From assembly GCF_000720765.1 (NCBI RefSeq), contig NZ_JODC01000010.1, positions 186,001 to 250,000 on the forward strand: a DNA stretch of 64,000 nt, written 5' to 3'. The notes under the pieces are model-generated. The model saw only the letters and a program-made list of their open reading frames with translations, was not told the DNA's origin and did not search any database. This DNA comes from Streptomyces sp. NRRL S-646 (lineage in GTDB: Bacteria; Actinomycetota; Actinomycetes; Streptomycetales; Streptomycetaceae). Of this stretch, positions 42,873-51,079 are shown piece after piece; within the stretch, counting starts at the first letter, position 1; each line of letters starts with the position of its first letter. Both the position numbers and the translations under genes were made by a program.

Positions 42873-44348
42873 CTACTGCGCCGTGACCCGCACGGGTTCC
42901 GTGCCGACCGCGCTGTGCCGCTCGGCCCAGTTCTCCAGGGCCGTACGGCAGGCGTGGTCGAGGTGGTGCAGCCCGGACAGGTCCAGTTCCACCGGGCGGT
43001 CCTGGGGCAGCGCCTCCAGGCTGTCGAGGATCTTCGGCAGCCGCAGGAAGGTCGCATTGCCCGAGAGGTACGCCTGTACGGGCCCTGCGCCCTTGTCGAC
43101 GACCTCCAGCTTGATGTGCGAGGCCTCCCAGGCGGTCTTGACGACCGCGAGTGCCAGGCCGATGAGCACGCCCTCGAACATGCTGACCGCGACGATCGAC
43201 ACGGCCGTGACGACCAGGATCAGCGACTCGCCGCGGTGCTCACGCCACAGCGACACGATCTCGCGCACGGGGATCAGCTTGGCACCGGAGTACACCAGGA
43301 TGCCCGCGAGGGCCGGGATCGGGATGTAGCCGAGGACGTTCGGCAGCAGCGCGGCGAACAGCAGCAGCCACACGCCGTGCATGACGCGGGACGCCTTCGT
43401 CCGCGCGCCCGCCTGGACGTTCGCCGCGCTGCGCACGATCACCGCGGTCATCGGCAGCGCGCCGAGCACACCGCACAGCGCGTTGCCCGCGCCCTGCGCG
43501 ACCAGTTCCCTGTCGTACTCGGTACGCGGCCCGTCGTGCAGCCGGTCCACGGCCGCCGCGCTGAACAGCGACTCGGCGGACGCGATCAGGGTGAAGGCGA
43601 CGATCGTGCCGAGCAGACCGATGCTCGCGAGGTCGCCGAAGGCGCTCAGCGGGGGCGGCTGGATGGAGCCCAGCAGACCCTGTACCTCCACGGTGGCGAC
43701 CGGCAGCGAGAACACCAGGGCGACGACGGTCGCGAGTCCGACCGCGGCGAGCGGACCGGGGACCGTGCGCACCTGCTTCGGCATCCGCTTCCACAGCACG
43801 AGTACGGCGATGGTGCCGGCGCCGAGCAGGAGCGAGGCGAGGGCGTCCGTCTTCCCGACGGCGTCGAAGAGCGCGCCGGGGAGCTCGGCTATCTTCGCCA
43901 GGCCGGAGGCGGGCGCCTTGGCGTCCGCCATCGAGTAGAGCTGCCCGGCGATCAGCACGAGTCCGATGCCGGCCAGCATGCCCTCGACGACCGAGACCGA
44001 GATGGCCCGGAAGTAGCGCCCCAGCTTCAGGGCGCCCATGAGGATCTGGAGGACGCCGGTGGCGAGGACGATCACGCCGAGGGCCGGCAGCCCGAACTCC
44101 TGCACGGCCTCGAAGACCAGCACGGTCAGACCCGCCGCGGGCCCGGAGACCTGGAGGCTGCTGCCGCGCATCAGGCCCGTGACGATGCCGCCCACGATCC
44201 CGGTGACCAGGCCGAGTTCGGCCGGGACACCGGAGGCGACGGCCACGCCCACGCACAGCGGGAGCGCGACCAGGAAGACGACCAGGGAGGCGGCGAAGTC
44301 CTGCCGCAGATGAGGGTTCCTCGATATCGCGGTCATCATGGCGCTCAC
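42873..44348 (-). CDS. SulP-family anion (bicarbonate/sulfate) transporter with STAS domain
   Basis: The 491-aa membrane protein has about eleven to thirteen hydrophobic segments (for example DFAASLVVFLVALPLCVGVAVASG near the start) and a C-terminal STAS domain (VELDLSGLHHLDHACRTALENW). SulP carriers move sulfate, bicarbonate or related anions. GTG 44348 overlaps the carbonic-anhydrase stop by 4 nt. That coupling suggests bicarbonate, with the anhydrase acting on the imported or exported substrate. A strong terminator follows. Confidence 0.87.
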   Translation of the reverse strand: MSAMMTAISRNPHLRQDFAASLVVFLVALPLCVGVAVASGVPAELGLVTGIVGGIVTGLMRGSSLQVSGPAAGLTVLVFEAVQEFGLPALGVIVLATGVLQILMGALKLGRYFRAISVSVVEGMLAGIGLVLIAGQLYSMADAKAPASGLAKIAELPGALFDAVGKTDALASLLLGAGTIAVLVLWKRMPKQVRTVPGPLAAVGLATVVALVFSLPVATVEVQGLLGSIQPPPLSAFGDLASIGLLGTIVAFTLIASAESLFSAAAVDRLHDGPRTEYDRELVAQGAGNALCGVLGALPMTAVIVRSAANVQAGARTKASRVMHGVWLLLFAALLPNVLGYIPIPALAGILVYSGAKLIPVREIVSLWREHRGESLILVVTAVSIVAVSMFEGVLIGLALAVVKTAWEASHIKLEVVDKGAGPVQAYLSGNATFLRLPKILDSLEALPQDRPVELDLSGLHHLDHACRTALENWAERHSAVGTEPVRVTAQ

Positions 44349-44923
44349 AGGGCCTTGAAGACGTCGGAGGCGGTGTCGTGCGCCAGGACGGCGCCGGTGT
44401 GGACCTCGTAGTACCAGGCGTGCAGGGTCAGTTGACGGTCCTTCAGTTTCTTCTCGATGAACGGGTAGGAGCGCAGCCGCAGAAGCTGCGTCAGGACGTG
44501 GCTCTGCACGCCCTCGGTGACGGCCGGGTCCTCGACCGCGCCTGCCGGGCGCGGGGTGGCGTGCGCGAGCCAGTCGCGCACGGCGGGGACGGCGGTCAGG
44601 TCGTCGCCGCGTACGAGGGCGCCGACGGCGCCGCAGTGCGAGTGACCGCAGACGACGATGTCGTCGACCCCGAGCACCTCCACCGCGTACTCGATGGTGG
44701 CCGCCTCGCTGGTGGGGTGCTCGGAGGCGAACGGCGGGACGATGTTGCCCGCGGTGCGCAGCTCGAAGAGCTCGCCCGGGCGGGCGCCGGTGATCAGGGC
44801 CGGGACGACCCTGGAGTCGGAGCAGGTGATGAACAGCACCTGCGGGGACTGGCCTTCGGCGAGTTTGGCGAACTCCTCAGGGCGTTGTCCGAACGTACGG
44901 GCGTTGTCGATGAGGGGCTGCAT
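44345..44923 (-). CDS. Beta-class carbonic anhydrase
   Basis: The 192-aa cytosolic enzyme interconverts CO2 and bicarbonate. Zinc ligands appear in FITCSDSRVVP (Cys and Asp-Arg dyad) and VVCGHSHCGAVGAL (His and Cys). ATG 44923 is used; GGAGGAG is about 10 nt upstream. Its stop overlaps the start of the SulP transporter gene, so both are translated together. Confidence 0.9.
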   Translation of the reverse strand: MQPLIDNARTFGQRPEEFAKLAEGQSPQVLFITCSDSRVVPALITGARPGELFELRTAGNIVPPFASEHPTSEAATIEYAVEVLGVDDIVVCGHSHCGAVGALVRGDDLTAVPAVRDWLAHATPRPAGAVEDPAVTEGVQSHVLTQLLRLRSYPFIEKKLKDRQLTLHAWYYEVHTGAVLAHDTASDVFKAL

Positions 44924-45009
44924 GATGTGGTGACTCCTCCTGGCGCGCCGCGACGGCGCGTCGGTGTGGGCAGGACAGGTGTGGGGAACTGCGCTGTTCT
45001 GCTTCTCCC

Positions 45010-45402
45010 TCAGCAGCGGAAGACCTGAAGTGCCGCCGGAGAGTGGGATGTCGAGGGTCTCGACAGGTGATGGGCGCGGTTCGCGACCGGCATGTGGACG
45101 GAGGCCGGGTCCTGCGCCGGCAGTGGGCGCTCGGGCTCCTCCGGCGTGCATCCGGGGTTCACATGACGCTCTCGAGGGCGCAGGGGGCCGGTCGGGGCCC
45201 CGGAGACTCCGCAGTCGCGGAACGTCGCGGCCTCGTCACGCAGTGCCTTGCCCGAGAGCTTGGTTCCGGGCAGATCCTTGGCTACGGCATGACGGACCGT
45301 GTGCGCGGCTGCGAAGGACGTGGTGGGCGCGAAGAAGGTGAAGGCGAGCAGGGCGGCGGCGAGCAGAGCCAGGACCGTACGGGTCGTCGTACCTCGGAAC
45401 AT
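45010..45402 (-). CDS. Small secreted hypothetical protein
   Basis: I do not recognise this 130-aa protein. A signal peptide is clear (basic start, then VLALLAAALLAFTFFAP, cleavage near SFAAA). The mature part is hydrophilic, rich in Pro, Arg and His, with two to three Cys (FRDCGVSG, NPGCTPEE, final VFRC). ATG 45402 has AAGGGGGG upstream. It follows the long inverted repeat at 45473-45504. Confidence 0.6.
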   Translation of the reverse strand: MFRGTTTRTVLALLAAALLAFTFFAPTTSFAAAHTVRHAVAKDLPGTKLSGKALRDEAATFRDCGVSGAPTGPLRPRERHVNPGCTPEEPERPLPAQDPASVHMPVANRAHHLSRPSTSHSPAALQVFRC

Positions 45403-45472
45403 GCGCCCCCCTTCCTGCCACTCACGCCTCTTGCATCGACCAAGGAATGGTCAATCACCGGTCAAGAAACAC

Positions 45473-45504
45473 GTTAACCCTGCAAAGTTGTTTGCAGGGT
45501 TAAC
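45473..45504. promoter_or_regulatory. Long AT-rich inverted repeat (operator or terminator)
   Basis: GTTAACCCTGCAAA and its exact complement TTTGCAGGGTTAAC flank GTTG. It lies about 70 nt upstream of the secreted-protein start and 53 nt after the ZapE-like stop, both on the minus strand. It could terminate the upstream transcript or bind a regulator of the secreted protein. TTGACC motifs follow it in the direction of transcription. Confidence 0.55.
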
Positions 45505-45556
45505 TTAACGTTTCCAGCTGAAGAGAGCCTGAAATGCGCTGGTGGGGTGGCGTGAA

Positions 45557-46663
45557 CTAGTCGCTCTCGGCGAGTCCCTTGCCATCCCGCGCCAGCGCGG
45601 TGAGCCGGGAGATCGCCCGGAAGTACTTCTTGCGGTAGCCGCCGTTCAGCATCTCCTCGCTGAACAGCCGGTCGAAGGGCAGCCCGGAGGCCAGCACCGG
45701 CACCTCGCGGTCGTAGAGCCGGTCCGCGAGCACCACGAGCCGCAGAGCGGTCGACTGGTCGGGGACGGGGCGGACGTCGGTGAGGCAGACCGCCTTCAGG
45801 CCGTCGGTCAGCGCGCCGTACCTGCTGGGGTGGACCTTGGCGAGGTGGTCCAGGAGGCGCGGGAAGTCGTCGAGCGAGGCCCCCGGGGTGGCGTACGCCG
45901 CCTTCGTCACCTGCTCGTCCGAGAAGGGCGCCGGCGCCTCGGGCAGGCCGCGGTGGCGGTAGTCCTCACCGTCGATGCGCAGAGCGCGGAAGTGGGCGGA
46001 CAGGCCCTGGATCTCGCGCAGGAAGTCGGCCGCCGCGAAACGGCCCTCGCCGAGCTTGCCGGGGAGGGTGTTGGAGGTGGCGGCGAGGGCCACTCCGGCG
46101 TCGACGAGCCTGCCGAGCAGGGTCGATACGAGGACCGTGTCGCCGGGGTCGTCGAGCTCGAACTCGTCGATGCACAGCAGGCGGTGGCCGCCCAGGGTCT
46201 GCACGGTCTGCTGGAAGCCGAGGGCGCCGACCAGATTGGTGAGCTCGACGAACGTGCCGAACGCCTTGAGCGCGGGCTCCGCCGGGGTGGCGTGCCAGAG
46301 GGAGGCGAGGAGGTGGGTCTTGCCGACGCCGTAACCGCCGTCGAGGTAGACGCCGCGGGGGCCGGCCGGGATCTTCGGCGCCTTGGGCTTCCCGAATCCG
46401 AAGAAGCCGCGCTTTCCGCCGCCGACGGCGTGCGCTCCGCCGAGGCCGCCCGCGAAGCCCTCGAGGACCCGGACGGCCTCGGTCTGGCTGGGCTGGTTCG
46501 GGTCCGGAATGTAGGTGCTGAAGCGGACCGAGTCGAAGCGCGGCGGCGGCACCATCTCGGCGACCAGGCGGTCCGCGGGGACGTGCGGTGCACGGGCGCA
46601 CAGGGACAGCGGGGCCGCGTCGGCTATCGGGCTGAGGCCGGGGGCGGAAGGGGAGGACGACAC
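45557..46663 (-). CDS. zapE: ZapE/AFG1-type ATPase
   Basis: The 368-aa AAA+ protein has Walker A GGYGVGKTHLLASLWH, Walker B LLCIDEFEL and the arginine-finger region ALAATSNTLPGKLGEGRFAA. In E. coli ZapE acts on the divisome under stress; actinobacterial homologues are annotated as cell-division protein ZapE or AFG1-like. GTG 46663 is used; ATG 46702 would add 13 residues and include a TTA codon. It is divergent from the RibD-C gene with 37 nt between starts. Confidence 0.83.
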   Translation of the reverse strand: MSSSPSAPGLSPIADAAPLSLCARAPHVPADRLVAEMVPPPRFDSVRFSTYIPDPNQPSQTEAVRVLEGFAGGLGGAHAVGGGKRGFFGFGKPKAPKIPAGPRGVYLDGGYGVGKTHLLASLWHATPAEPALKAFGTFVELTNLVGALGFQQTVQTLGGHRLLCIDEFELDDPGDTVLVSTLLGRLVDAGVALAATSNTLPGKLGEGRFAAADFLREIQGLSAHFRALRIDGEDYRHRGLPEAPAPFSDEQVTKAAYATPGASLDDFPRLLDHLAKVHPSRYGALTDGLKAVCLTDVRPVPDQSTALRLVVLADRLYDREVPVLASGLPFDRLFSEEMLNGGYRKKYFRAISRLTALARDGKGLAESD

Positions 46664-46700
46664 GGTTCCCCATGCTAAGGGCCGTGCCACACTGCACGAC

Positions 46701-47540
46701 ATGCGACGCCTGTTCCCTGTGACCGACGAGACAGTGCCGAAAGCCTCTGCAACTCCCGGCGAGGAGGGTGTGACAGCTGGGGCCGGTGTTCCCGAAGTCC
46801 CGGCCGACCGCGAGTGGAGCCTCGCCGAGCTCGCCGCCGCCTATGCCTACCCCGAGCCCACCGCCGGCGGACGGCCCGTCCCGTGGCTGCGCGCGAACAT
46901 GGTGTCCACACTCGACGGAGCCGCCCAGCACGACGGGCGGTCGCAGCCGATCTCCAGCGCGGCCGACATGCGGATCTTCGGCACCCTGCGCGGGCTCGCG
47001 GACGTCGTGGTCGTCGGTGCGGAAACGGTACGTCAGGAGGGGTACCGGCCCGCACGCGCGCGTGCGGAGTTCGCGGAGCTGCGGCAGGCGGCCGGGCAGC
47101 CGCCGGCGCCGGCGATCGCGGTGGTCAGCGCCAGCCTGGACCTGGACTTCTCCCTTCCGCTGTTCACCTCGCCGGTGGTGCCGACCCTGGTCCTCACGGG
47201 CGCCGCGGCGGCCCCGGACCGGGTCGCCGCCGCCGAGAAGGCCGGCGCCCGGGTGGTGATCGCCGGTGACGGCGTCGGCGTGGAGCCCGCCCGCGCCGTA
47301 CGGGCCCTGGGCGATCTCGGGTACACCCGGCTGCTGACCGAGGGCGGCCCCCGGCTGCTCGGCCAGCTGGTGGCCGCCGGAGTGCTCGACGAGCTCTGCC
47401 TCGCCGTCTCCCCGATGCTCACCGCCGGCGACGCACAGCGCATCGCGGGCGGGCCGTCGGTCGCGGTTCCGCAACGCTTCGTCCTCGCCTCGCTGCTGGA
47501 GGAGGAGGGTTTTCTCTTCACCCGCTACCAGCGGCCCTGA
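46701..47540 (+). CDS. RibD C-terminal-domain (pyrimidine reductase) family protein
   Basis: The 279-aa protein carries a dihydrofolate-reductase-like RibD_C domain. LRANMVSTLDGAAQHDGRS, ADVVVVGAETVRQEGY and YTRLLTEGGPRLLGQLV mark the substrate and NADPH sites. Such proteins reduce a riboflavin pathway pyrimidine or an unrelated compound; no other rib genes are nearby. ATG 46701 is used. The ribosome-binding site is weak. Confidence 0.78.
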   Translation: MRRLFPVTDETVPKASATPGEEGVTAGAGVPEVPADREWSLAELAAAYAYPEPTAGGRPVPWLRANMVSTLDGAAQHDGRSQPISSAADMRIFGTLRGLADVVVVGAETVRQEGYRPARARAEFAELRQAAGQPPAPAIAVVSASLDLDFSLPLFTSPVVPTLVLTGAAAAPDRVAAAEKAGARVVIAGDGVGVEPARAVRALGDLGYTRLLTEGGPRLLGQLVAAGVLDELCLAVSPMLTAGDAQRIAGGPSVAVPQRFVLASLLEEEGFLFTRYQRP

Positions 47541-47673
47541 CAATCGTTCAGCGGTACCGCCGGTCCCGAAAACGGCGGAACCTACCGTTCCGCTTTGCTC
47601 GGGGCGGGCACACTGAATCTCGCAGTCCCCGTGACATCACGGGGCAGGATGGTTTCCGCAGAAGGGGCGCCCG

Positions 47674-48147
47674 GTGTTCACAAGCGTATTGATGATCGAG
47701 AAGGCCCTGACGTCCGCAGACGTGGAGTTCGTCACCAGCTTGCACGGGGACGAGGAGGTCTCCTTCCATGTGCTGCTCCAGCCCCGCGGCGACCAGGCGG
47801 ACCGCCTGCTGCGGGCCATCGACGACGTCGCGCTCGGCGAGCTGGACGAGGTCGCGCGCGAGCGGGACGTCCCCGAGGGAGAGGCCGCGAGGCCCTTCGG
47901 GGAGCGGGCGTTGGAGGTGTCGCTGCAGGCGTTGCAGGTTGCGGGCAGTGGGGCCGAGGGGCGGCTGATCGAGGATCATCCGTTGGATGCGCTCAAGGCC
48001 CTCGTGGACGAGGTCGACGCCGATGAGGTGATCGTGCTGACCGATCCCCACTACGTGGAGGAGTTCTTTCATCGGGACTGGGCGTCTCGGGCGCGGCACA
48101 AGGTGGGGGTGCCGGTGCTGAAGCTGTTCTCGCACAGTAAGGCCTAG
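47674..48147 (+). CDS. Hypothetical cytosolic protein
   Basis: I cannot assign a family to this 157-aa protein. It is acidic and lacks signals or membrane segments. Conserved-looking parts are FVTSLHGDEEVSFHVLLQP, GRLIEDHPLDALKALVDEVD and ADEVIVLTDPHYVEEFFHRDW, a pattern like Rossmann-type universal-stress or related folds. Homologues are sometimes mislabelled indole-3-glycerol phosphate synthase. GTG 47674 is the start. A repeat element follows. Confidence 0.65.
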   Translation: MFTSVLMIEKALTSADVEFVTSLHGDEEVSFHVLLQPRGDQADRLLRAIDDVALGELDEVARERDVPEGEAARPFGERALEVSLQALQVAGSGAEGRLIEDHPLDALKALVDEVDADEVIVLTDPHYVEEFFHRDWASRARHKVGVPVLKLFSHSKA

Positions 48148-48149
48148 TC

Positions 48150-48262
48150 GCCGTGGGGGGTGCGGTGCGTTTGCGGGTGCGGGTTCGTTGTGGCTGGTCG
48201 CGCCCACGCGGCGGAGCCGCAAATTGATACAACCCGGCGCTCCTGGGGGAGTGCAGGGCCCG
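48150..48262 (+). repeat. Dispersed intergenic repeat, copy 4
   Basis: It starts 3 nt after the stop at 48147: GCCGTGGGGGGTGCGGTG, TGCGGGTTCGTTGTGGC, TGGTCGCGC, then GCGGCGGAGCCGCA. It matches copy 2 in both halves and copy 1 in the left half. It lies in the 199-nt gap before murC, which has no other gene. Confidence 0.7.
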
Positions 48263-48346
48263 GCGCCTGATGGTCTGCGTGGGACCTCGTACCGAATAGG
48301 CTGGCCGCTGAAAGTTCGCCGTACCGCACGCACAGGGAGACAACAC

Positions 48347-49735
48347 ATGGCACCCGGCCTTCCCCCCGCCATGGACCGACCGCACTTCATCGGGATCGGC
48401 GGCGCCGGAATGTCGGGGATTGCGAAGATTCTTGCGCAGCGTGGGGCCAAGGTGGCCGGGAGTGATGCCAAGGAGTCGGAGACCGCGGCGGCGCTGCGGG
48501 AGCTGGGTGCGACCGTGCATGTCGGGCATGCGGCGGAGCATCTTGCCGACGACGCCAGCTGTGTGGTCGTGTCGTCGGCGATCCGCAAGGACAACCCGGA
48601 GCTGGCCCGCGCGGCCGAGCTCGGGATTCCGGTGGTGCACCGGTCCGACGCCCTCGCCGCGCTGATGGACGGCCTGCGGCCGATCGCGGTCGCCGGTACG
48701 CACGGGAAGACGACCACGACGTCGATGCTGGCCGTCTCGCTGAGCGAGCTGGGGCTGAAGCCCTCGTACGCGATCGGCGGCGACCTGGACGCGCCCGGCT
48801 CCAACGCCCTGCACGGCGAGGGCGAGATCTTCGTCGCCGAGGCCGACGAATCGGACCGCAGCTTCCACAAGTACGCGCCCGAGGTCGCGATCGTCCTCAA
48901 CGTCGAGCTCGACCACCACGCCAACTACGCGTCCATGGACGAGATCTACGAGTCCTTCGAGACGTTCGCCGGACGGATCGTGCCGGGCGGAACGCTGGTG
49001 ATCAACGCCGATCACGAGGGTGCGCGGGAGCTGACCCGTCGGCTGGCCGGTTCGGTGAGGACGGTGACGTACGGAGACGCCGAGGACGCCGACGTACGTG
49101 TCCTGTCCGTGGTCCCGCAGGGGCTGAAGAGCGAGGTCACGGTCCTGCTGGACGGACAGGAGCTCACCTTCGCCGTCTCCGTGCCCGGCCGGCACTACGC
49201 GCACAACGCCGTGGCCGCGCTCGCGGCGGGCGTCGCGCTGGGCGTCCCCGCCGCCGAGCTGGCCCCGGCCCTGGCCGCGTACACCGGTGTGAAGCGCCGA
49301 CTGCAGCTGAAGGGCGAGGCGGCCGGAGTCCAGGTCATCGACTCCTACGCCCACCACCCGACGGAGATGACGGCCGACCTGGAGGCCATGCGCGCCGCGG
49401 CCGGCGAGGCGCGGATCCTGGTCGTCTTCCAGCCGCACCTGTTCTCCCGGACGCAGGAGCTCGGCAAGGAGATGGGGCAGTCGCTGGCCCTGGCGGACGC
49501 GTCGGTGGTCCTCGACATCTATCCCGCCCGCGAGGACCCGATCCCCGGGGTGACGAGCGAGCTGATCATCGAGGCGGCGCGGGCCGCGGGCGCGGACGTG
49601 ACGCCCGTCCACGACAAGGCGGAGGTGCCCGAGGTCGTGGCGGGAATGGCGAAGGCGGGTGATCTCGTTCTCACCATGGGCGCGGGCGATGTCACCGACC
49701 TCGGACCGCGCATCCTGGACCATCTCGCGAAGTAA
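48347..49735 (+). CDS. murC: UDP-N-acetylmuramate--L-alanine ligase
   Basis: MurC adds L-alanine to UDP-MurNAc in peptidoglycan precursor synthesis. The 462-aa cytosolic ligase has the UDP-binding start HFIGIGGAGMSGIAKIL, the ATP loop GTHGKTTTTSML, EADESDRSF, and the DSYAHHPTEM motif. ATG 48347 has AGGGAGA about 8 nt upstream. It is followed by msrB 13 nt later. In most bacteria murC sits in the dcw cluster; in Streptomyces it lies apart, as here. Confidence 0.95.
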   Translation: MAPGLPPAMDRPHFIGIGGAGMSGIAKILAQRGAKVAGSDAKESETAAALRELGATVHVGHAAEHLADDASCVVVSSAIRKDNPELARAAELGIPVVHRSDALAALMDGLRPIAVAGTHGKTTTTSMLAVSLSELGLKPSYAIGGDLDAPGSNALHGEGEIFVAEADESDRSFHKYAPEVAIVLNVELDHHANYASMDEIYESFETFAGRIVPGGTLVINADHEGARELTRRLAGSVRTVTYGDAEDADVRVLSVVPQGLKSEVTVLLDGQELTFAVSVPGRHYAHNAVAALAAGVALGVPAAELAPALAAYTGVKRRLQLKGEAAGVQVIDSYAHHPTEMTADLEAMRAAAGEARILVVFQPHLFSRTQELGKEMGQSLALADASVVLDIYPAREDPIPGVTSELIIEAARAAGADVTPVHDKAEVPEVVAGMAKAGDLVLTMGAGDVTDLGPRILDHLAK

Positions 49736-49748
49736 GGGGCTGAGCTTC

Positions 49749-50156
49749 ATGTCGTACGACGTCGAAAAGCCGGACGAGCAGTGGCGTGCGGAGCTGACCC
49801 CGGCCGAGTACGCCGTGTTGCGCCAGGCCGCGACCGAGCCCGCCTTCACGGGTGAGTACACCGACACCAAGACCGCGGGCGTGTACTCGTGCCGCGCCTG
49901 CGGCGCCGAACTGTTCACCTCCACCACGAAGTTCGAGTCGCACTGCGGCTGGCCGAGCTTCTACGATGCACGCGACTCGGATGCGGTGGAACTGGTGTCC
50001 GACCATTCACACGGGATGGTGCGGACCGAGGTGCGGTGCGCCAAGTGCGGCTCTCACCTTGGGCACGTCTTTGAGGGTGAGGGTTATCAGACGCCTACCG
50101 ACCAGCGGTATTGCATCAACTCGATCTCGATGCGCTTGATCCCCGACGAAGAATAG
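49749..50156 (+). CDS. msrB: Peptide-methionine (R)-S-oxide reductase
   Basis: The 135-aa enzyme reduces methionine-R-sulfoxide in proteins. Two C-x-x-C zinc pairs (SCRAC, RCAKCGSHLGH) and the catalytic cysteine in RYCINSIS are present, as are SHCGWPSF and GMVRTEVRC. ATG 49749 is 13 nt after the murC stop, so the pair is probably one transcript. The sequence beyond it is mobile-element debris, marking the edge of the syntenic core. Confidence 0.92.
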   Translation: MSYDVEKPDEQWRAELTPAEYAVLRQAATEPAFTGEYTDTKTAGVYSCRACGAELFTSTTKFESHCGWPSFYDARDSDAVELVSDHSHGMVRTEVRCAKCGSHLGHVFEGEGYQTPTDQRYCINSISMRLIPDEE

Positions 50157-50863
50157 ACGTGCTTGTGCATCGTCGCCTGTTGAAGGCGGCGGCGTGGGCT
50201 CGTGGGGCGGAGGTTCGGCGACCGGGATTTTTTAGGGGCGTCCCGGGGGTCCTAGGCTGCAGGTTCGACTTCTGAGCGGCCGCACCCGGCGGGGGTATGG
50301 AGCACCGGAATGAGTAGATCCGCTGGTCGGGGGCGGTGACTCGGTGATTCGAGAGCATCCGGCTGGGCGGTAGTCCGTGCCGTTCATGCCGACAGGTGTG
50401 CCGAGGAGTGTTGTTCTGAACGTGGTGGAGTTCCGCTTCAATGTATAGGCCACGCATTAGCATGGACCTGGCGAACTAGACAAATATGCAGATCAGGCGG
50501 GGTCGATCCGATTCCAGGTCGGCCCCGTTGGCGTACCCGCGGCTGGATGTTGGCTGGATGAACTGACGGATTGTCATTTGTCGTCATCCGTCGTTCTCTG
50601 TACGGCGGCTGGATTCTGGCTGGGGTGGGCTGAACGAAGAGTCAGCAAGCCGGTATGTGCGGCGAGGTGGCGTCGTGCCCGTGTGGGGCGAGGGTTTCGG
50701 GGCTCGCATGGCGGGGGCCGGGGGCAGTGCCAGCGGGGCTGCCGCCGCCCGTGGTGGCCGTGTGCGGGGCGCCGGGCATGGGGGTGGCGCGGTTGGCCGC
50801 AGGTGCGAGTCCCCGGCGGGGCCACGCGCAGAAGGTCGCAGGGCCGACCAGCAGCCCTGCTCA
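50157..50863. other. Region without recognisable genes between msrB and IS debris
   Basis: About 700 nt hold no ORF I can support. Features are a hairpin at 50498-50527 (CGGGGTCGA with TCGGCCCCG, one G-T mismatch), repeated GGCTGGAT motifs at about 50541-50560 and 50605-50625, and a TTTTTT run at 50229. GGTTCGACTTC (50263-50273) looks like a tRNA T-loop but has no matching arms. Local composition shifts make this a probable insertion or recombination zone. Confidence 0.5.
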
Positions 50864-51059
50864 AGACCGTGCGGCAGCTGATCGAGTTGGTCAACGACAC
50901 CCTCAAGGGCCAGCTCGACCTCGAACAGCACGGAGGCCGCACCATCGAAGGTGTCGGCGTCCGGGTGGCCCAGCGGATCCTGGCGATGACTGCGCGATCT
51001 GGCACAACCGCACCATCGGCGCCCCCATCACCAGGTCACTGATCGCCTACGACCACTGA
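50864..51059 (+). pseudogene. C-terminal relic of an IS982-type transposase
   Basis: Read in two frames, the region gives TVRQLIELVNDTLKGQLDLE, then GVRVAQRILAM, then after a frameshift near 50993 AIWHNRTIGAPITRSLIAYDH followed by a stop. That ending (WHNR...RSLIAYDH) is that of IS982-family transposases. The N-terminal two thirds are missing upstream. It is a decayed insertion, older than the IS1182-type element 20 nt downstream. Confidence 0.65.
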
Positions 51060-51079
51060 GCCATATCGGAACTATTCGT

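Noticed and set aside
50256..50280. T-loop-like GGTTCGACTT suggesting a tRNA or att site
   Set aside because: No paired T-stem, anticodon arm or acceptor stem could be folded around it.
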